From Paracoccus sp. MA (GTDB lineage Bacteria > Pseudomonadota > Alphaproteobacteria > Rhodobacterales > Rhodobacteraceae), in assembly GCF_020990385.1 (NCBI RefSeq), contig NZ_CP087598.1:354001-418000 (forward strand): DNA of 64,000 bases. Reading direction: 5' to 3'. Below the pieces are notes generated by a model, which had not been told where the DNA came from, did no database searches, and saw only the letters and a program-made list of their open reading frames with translations. This document shows, one piece after another, positions 61,290 to 64,000 of the stretch. The translations under genes and the position numbers were made by a program. Position 1 is the stretch's first letter; each line of letters opens with the position of its first letter.

Positions 61290-62005
61290 CCTCGGCCGAC
61301 CTGCAGCCCGCCGCCCATATCCTTGTCGTCGATGACGACGAGCGCATCCGCAGCCTGTTGCGCCGCTTCCTGATGCGCAACGATTTCCTGGTGACCACGG
61401 CGCGGGACGCCGCCCATGCCCGGCGCCTGCTGGAGGGCCTGGATTTCGACCTGATCGTGCTCGACGTGATGATGCCGGGCGAGGACGGATTCTCGCTGAC
61501 CCGCGACCTGCGCAAGCAGATGACCACGCCGATCCTGCTGCTGACCGCCAGGGGCGAGACCGGCGACCGCATCGAGGGGCTGGAAAGCGGCGCCGACGAC
61601 TACCTGCCGAAACCCTTCGAGCCGCGCGAGCTGCTCTTGCGCATCGCCGCCATCCTGCGCCGTATCCCGGCGGCCGAACCCAAGGGGCCGAAGTTCCTGT
61701 CGCTGGGTCCTCTGCGCTACGACGCCGACAAGGGCGAGCTCTGGCAGGGCGACGCCCCCTTGCGCCTGACCGGGACCGAGCAGGCGCTGCTGAAGCGCCT
61801 GGCCGATACGCCGCGCCAGCCGGTCAGCCGCAGCGCGCTGATCGAGGATCTGGGCCGCAGCCCGTCGGAGGAGGCGGGCGAGAATTCCGAACGCGCCATC
61901 GACGTGCAGATCACCCGGCTGCGCCGCAAGATCGAGCCCGATCCCAAGGAGCCGCGCTACCTGCAGACCGTGCGCGGAACCGGCTACATGCTGGTGCCGG
62001 ACTAG
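61286..62005 (+). CDS. petR: OmpR-family response regulator, PetR-like
   Basis: A 239-residue regulator: receiver with DDDE at 16-19, Asp60 in LIVLDVMMPGEDGF and Lys109 in DYLPKPFEPREL; then a winged-helix output domain (RAIDVQITRLRRKIEPDPKEPRYLQTVRGTGYML). No sensor kinase is adjacent. The order petP-petR matches Rhodobacter. Followed by the large inverted repeat. Confidence 0.88.
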   Translation: MTSADLQPAAHILVVDDDERIRSLLRRFLMRNDFLVTTARDAAHARRLLEGLDFDLIVLDVMMPGEDGFSLTRDLRKQMTTPILLLTARGETGDRIEGLESGADDYLPKPFEPRELLLRIAAILRRIPAAEPKGPKFLSLGPLRYDADKGELWQGDAPLRLTGTEQALLKRLADTPRQPVSRSALIEDLGRSPSEEAGENSERAIDVQITRLRRKIEPDPKEPRYLQTVRGTGYMLVPD

Positions 62006-62033
62006 GAACCTTCCGCGCAGCTTTCGCGGCCGC

Positions 62034-62104
62034 AATGGGTATTTGGAAAACAGAGAAGATCCGAGCGAGGCGGCTCGTGCTTCTCTGTTTTCCAAATACC
62101 CATT
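62034..62104. repeat. Perfect 25-bp inverted repeat of the GGGTATTTGGAAAAC family
   Basis: Positions 62034-62058 and 62080-62104 are exact inverted copies, with a loop that itself contains a CGAGC/GCTCG hairpin. Each arm carries the core GGGTATTTGGAAAACAGAG found singly at 4575-4596. It stands between convergent petR and secA and could form a bidirectional terminator-like hairpin. Confidence 0.9.
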
Positions 62105-62157
62105 TGCCGAGTGCGCAATCCGCATGGTGCATGAAAAAGGGGCCCGAAGGCCCCAGT

Positions 62158-64000
62158 TCATGCGAGCGCGCCGTGGCAGTGCTTGAACTTCTTGCCCGAG
62201 CCGCAGGGGCAGGGATCGTTGCGCGAGGGGTTGCCCCAGGTCGTGGGGTCGGTCTCGTCGAAGCCGGCGACCCGGCCCGAGACCTCGCCGCCCTCGGCTT
62301 CCTCGTGTTCGGGATGCATCTGCGCCTCGGTCGCCGCCTGTTGCTGCTGGTATTCGCGCAGCATCTGCTCGCGCTCGGCATCGGTCAGCGGCCGGATGCG
62401 GGCCAGTTGCTGGGTCACGTCGAAGCGCAGCCCGTCCAGCATGGTCTCGAACAGCTGGAAGGCCTCGGTCTTGTATTCCGACAGCGGGTCGCGCTGTGCA
62501 TAGCCGCGGAAGCCCACGACCGAGCGCAGATGCTCCAGCGTGACCAGATGCTCGCGCCATTTGCTGTCGATCTGCTGCAGCAGCACCTGCTTTTCGATCT
62601 GGCGCATGTTCTCGGGGCCGAACTGTTCGGTCTTTTGCGCCATATAGGTATCGGTGGCCTGCTGGATGCGTTCGCGGATCGCGTCCTGGTCCACGCCGTC
62701 CTCGGCCGCCCAATCGGCGATGGGCAGGTCCATGTTCAGCTTGTCGACCACCGCGTCGTGCAGGCCCTGGACGTCCCATTGCTCGGCATAGGCGCGCGGT
62801 GGCAGGTGCTGGTCGATCAGGTCGTCGATCACCTGCGCGCGCATGTCGGCGGCGATGTCCCCGACCTCGTCGGTATGCATGATTTCCAGGCGCTGGCTGA
62901 AGATCGCCTTGCGCTGGTCGTTCATCACGTCGTCGAATTTCAGCAATTGCTTGCGGATGTCGAAGTTGCGGCCCTCGACCTTGGCCTGGGCGCGTTCCAG
63001 CGACTTGTTGACCCAGGGGTGGACGATGGCCTCGCCATCCTTCATGCCCAGCGTCGACAGCACCTTGTCCAGCCGTTCCGAGCCGAAGATGCGCATCAGG
63101 TCGTCTTCCAGCGACAGGAAGAACAGCGAGCGGCCGGGGTCGCCCTGCCGCCCCGAGCGGCCGCGCAGCTGGTTGTCGATGCGCCGGCTTTCGTGGCGTT
63201 CGGTCGCCAGCACGAACAGCCCGCCGGCGTCCAGCACCGCCTGTTTCTCGGCGGCGTGCTCGGCCTCGATCTGGGCGCGCAGCTCGTCCGGATGGGCCTC
63301 GGGGTCGGCGGCAAGCGCCTCCATCACCTTCATCTCGACATTGCCGCCCAGCTGGATGTCGGTGCCGCGGCCGGCCATGTTGGTGGCGATGGTCACCGCG
63401 CCCAGCTTGCCGGCATCGGCGACGATCTTCGCCTCCTGCTCGTGCTGGCGGGCGTTCAGCACGTTGTGCGGGATGCCTTCCTTGGTCAGCATCTGCGACA
63501 GCATCTCGGATTTTTCGATCGAGGTCGTGCCGACCAGGATCGGCTGGCCCTTGGCATGGGCCTCCTTGATCGCCTCGATCACCGCGGCGTATTTCTCGGC
63601 CGCGGTGCGATAGACGCGGTCGTGTTCGTCGATGCGCTGCACCGGGCGGTTCGTGGGCACCTCGACCACGCCGAGCTTGTAGATCTCGGCGAATTCCTCG
63701 GCCTCGGTGGCCGCGGTGCCGGTCATGCCGGACAGCTTGTCGTAGAGCCGGAAATAGTTCTGGAAGGTGACCGAGGCCAGCGTCACGTTCTCGGGCTGGA
63801 TCGCCACGCCCTCTTTCGCCTCGATGGCCTGGTGCAACCCGTCCGACAGCCGGCGGCCCTTCATCATCCGGCCGGTGAATTCGTCGATCAGCACCACCTC
63901 GTCGTCGCGCACGATATAGTGCTGGTCGCGCATGAACAGCTTGTGCGCCCGCATCGCCTGGTTGGCGTGGTGGACGATGGTGGTCGATTCGGGGTCGTAA
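62158..64000 (-). CDS. secA: Preprotein translocase ATPase SecA, C-terminal part
   Basis: Drives Sec-dependent protein export. The gene runs off the right edge, so its start and Walker A are outside. Visible are [12 protein letters not shown], the second nucleotide-binding fold ([67 protein letters not shown]), the helical scaffold and wing domains, and the C-terminal SecB/zinc-binding SEC-C motif [16 protein letters not shown]. About 614 residues of an expected ~900 are present. Confidence 0.97.
   Translation of the reverse strand, partial: YDPESTTIVHHANQAMRAHKLFMRDQHYIVRDDEVVLIDEFTGRMMKGRRLSDGLHQAIEAKEGVAIQPENVTLASVTFQNYFRLYDKLSGMTGTAATEAEEFAEIYKLGVVEVPTNRPVQRIDEHDRVYRTAAEKYAAVIEAIKEAHAKGQPILVGTTSIEKSEMLSQMLTKEGIPHNVLNARQHEQEAKIVADAGKLGAVTIATNMAGRGTDIQLGGNVEMKVMEALAADPEAHPDELRAQIEAEHAAEKQAVLDAGGLFVLATERHESRRIDNQLRGRSGRQGDPGRSLFFLSLEDDLMRIFGSERLDKVLSTLGMKDGEAIVHPWVNKSLERAQAKVEGRNFDIRKQLLKFDDVMNDQRKAIFSQRLEIMHTDEVGDIAADMRAQVIDDLIDQHLPPRAYAEQWDVQGLHDAVVDKLNMDLPIADWAAEDGVDQDAIRERIQQATDTYMAQKTEQFGPENMRQIEKQVLLQQIDSKWREHLVTLEHLRSVVGFRGYAQRDPLSEYKTEAFQLFETMLDGLRFDVTQQLARIRPLTDAEREQMLREYQQQQAATEAQMHPEHEEAEGGEVSGRVAGFDETDPTTWGNPSRNDPCPCGSGKKFKHCHGALA

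Overview
The window is high-GC (roughly two thirds G+C) DNA from an alphaproteobacterium of the Rhodobacterales, most likely Paracoccus or a close relative. Support comes from the petP-petR pair next to ilvE, a gcvT-gcvH-gcvP locus behind a tandem glycine riboswitch, and a short intergenic repeat family (core GGGTATTTGGAAAAC) that I associate from memory with this group. The genus assignment is inference.

Layout. 1-7.5 kb is core chromosome: the 3' end of a hybrid sensor kinase, two small exported proteins, a short-chain dehydrogenase with non-canonical catalytic residues, and the glycine cleavage system under its riboswitch. A tRNA-Ala(CGC) gene at 7.6 kb marks the left edge of a large accessory region reaching about 30.4 kb. 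This region holds an integrase broken by an insertion sequence (IS), an HNH nuclease gene broken by a second copy of the same IS, and a long leftward block of phage-type DNA-metabolism genes: methyltransferase, RuvC-like nuclease, primase/helicase, Cas4-like nuclease, DEAH helicase, a candidate ssDNA-binding protein, a Sak4-like ATPase, a sigma-like factor and a Com-like zinc finger. It continues with a 735-residue protein of unknown function, a rightward DUF2924/serine-recombinase/HTH operon, a DUF3883 gene, tRNA-Ser(GCT) and a nested IS scar. No capsid, tail or terminase genes are visible, so the block looks like an integrative element or phage satellite rather than an intact prophage.

30.5-64 kb is again core-like. 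A five-gene operon encodes a CBS/DUF294 nucleotidyltransferase-like protein, a small membrane protein, a transporter-fused histidine kinase (CrbS type), its response regulator, and a membrane-PAS-DnaQ exonuclease fusion. Next come a LacI-type regulator with kynureninase, glpR diverging from glpK plus an iron-type alcohol dehydrogenase and an M14 peptidase, a patatin-like lipase, and folD and purU, which share folate one-carbon metabolism with the glycine cleavage genes at the other end of the window. These are followed by a SulP transporter, a TonB-dependent receptor, an RNase D/kdsD/lptCAB/hpf/ptsN envelope-and-stress cluster, ilvE diverging from petP-petR, and the 3' part of secA.

Most informative for follow-up: a cluster of five dyad symmetries (13.6-13.9 kb) beside the element's primase, the unknown 735-residue protein, the reconstructed IS-split HNH gene, the transporter-kinase/exonuclease operon, and the dispersed intergenic repeat family with a perfect 25-bp inverted copy upstream of the end of secA.
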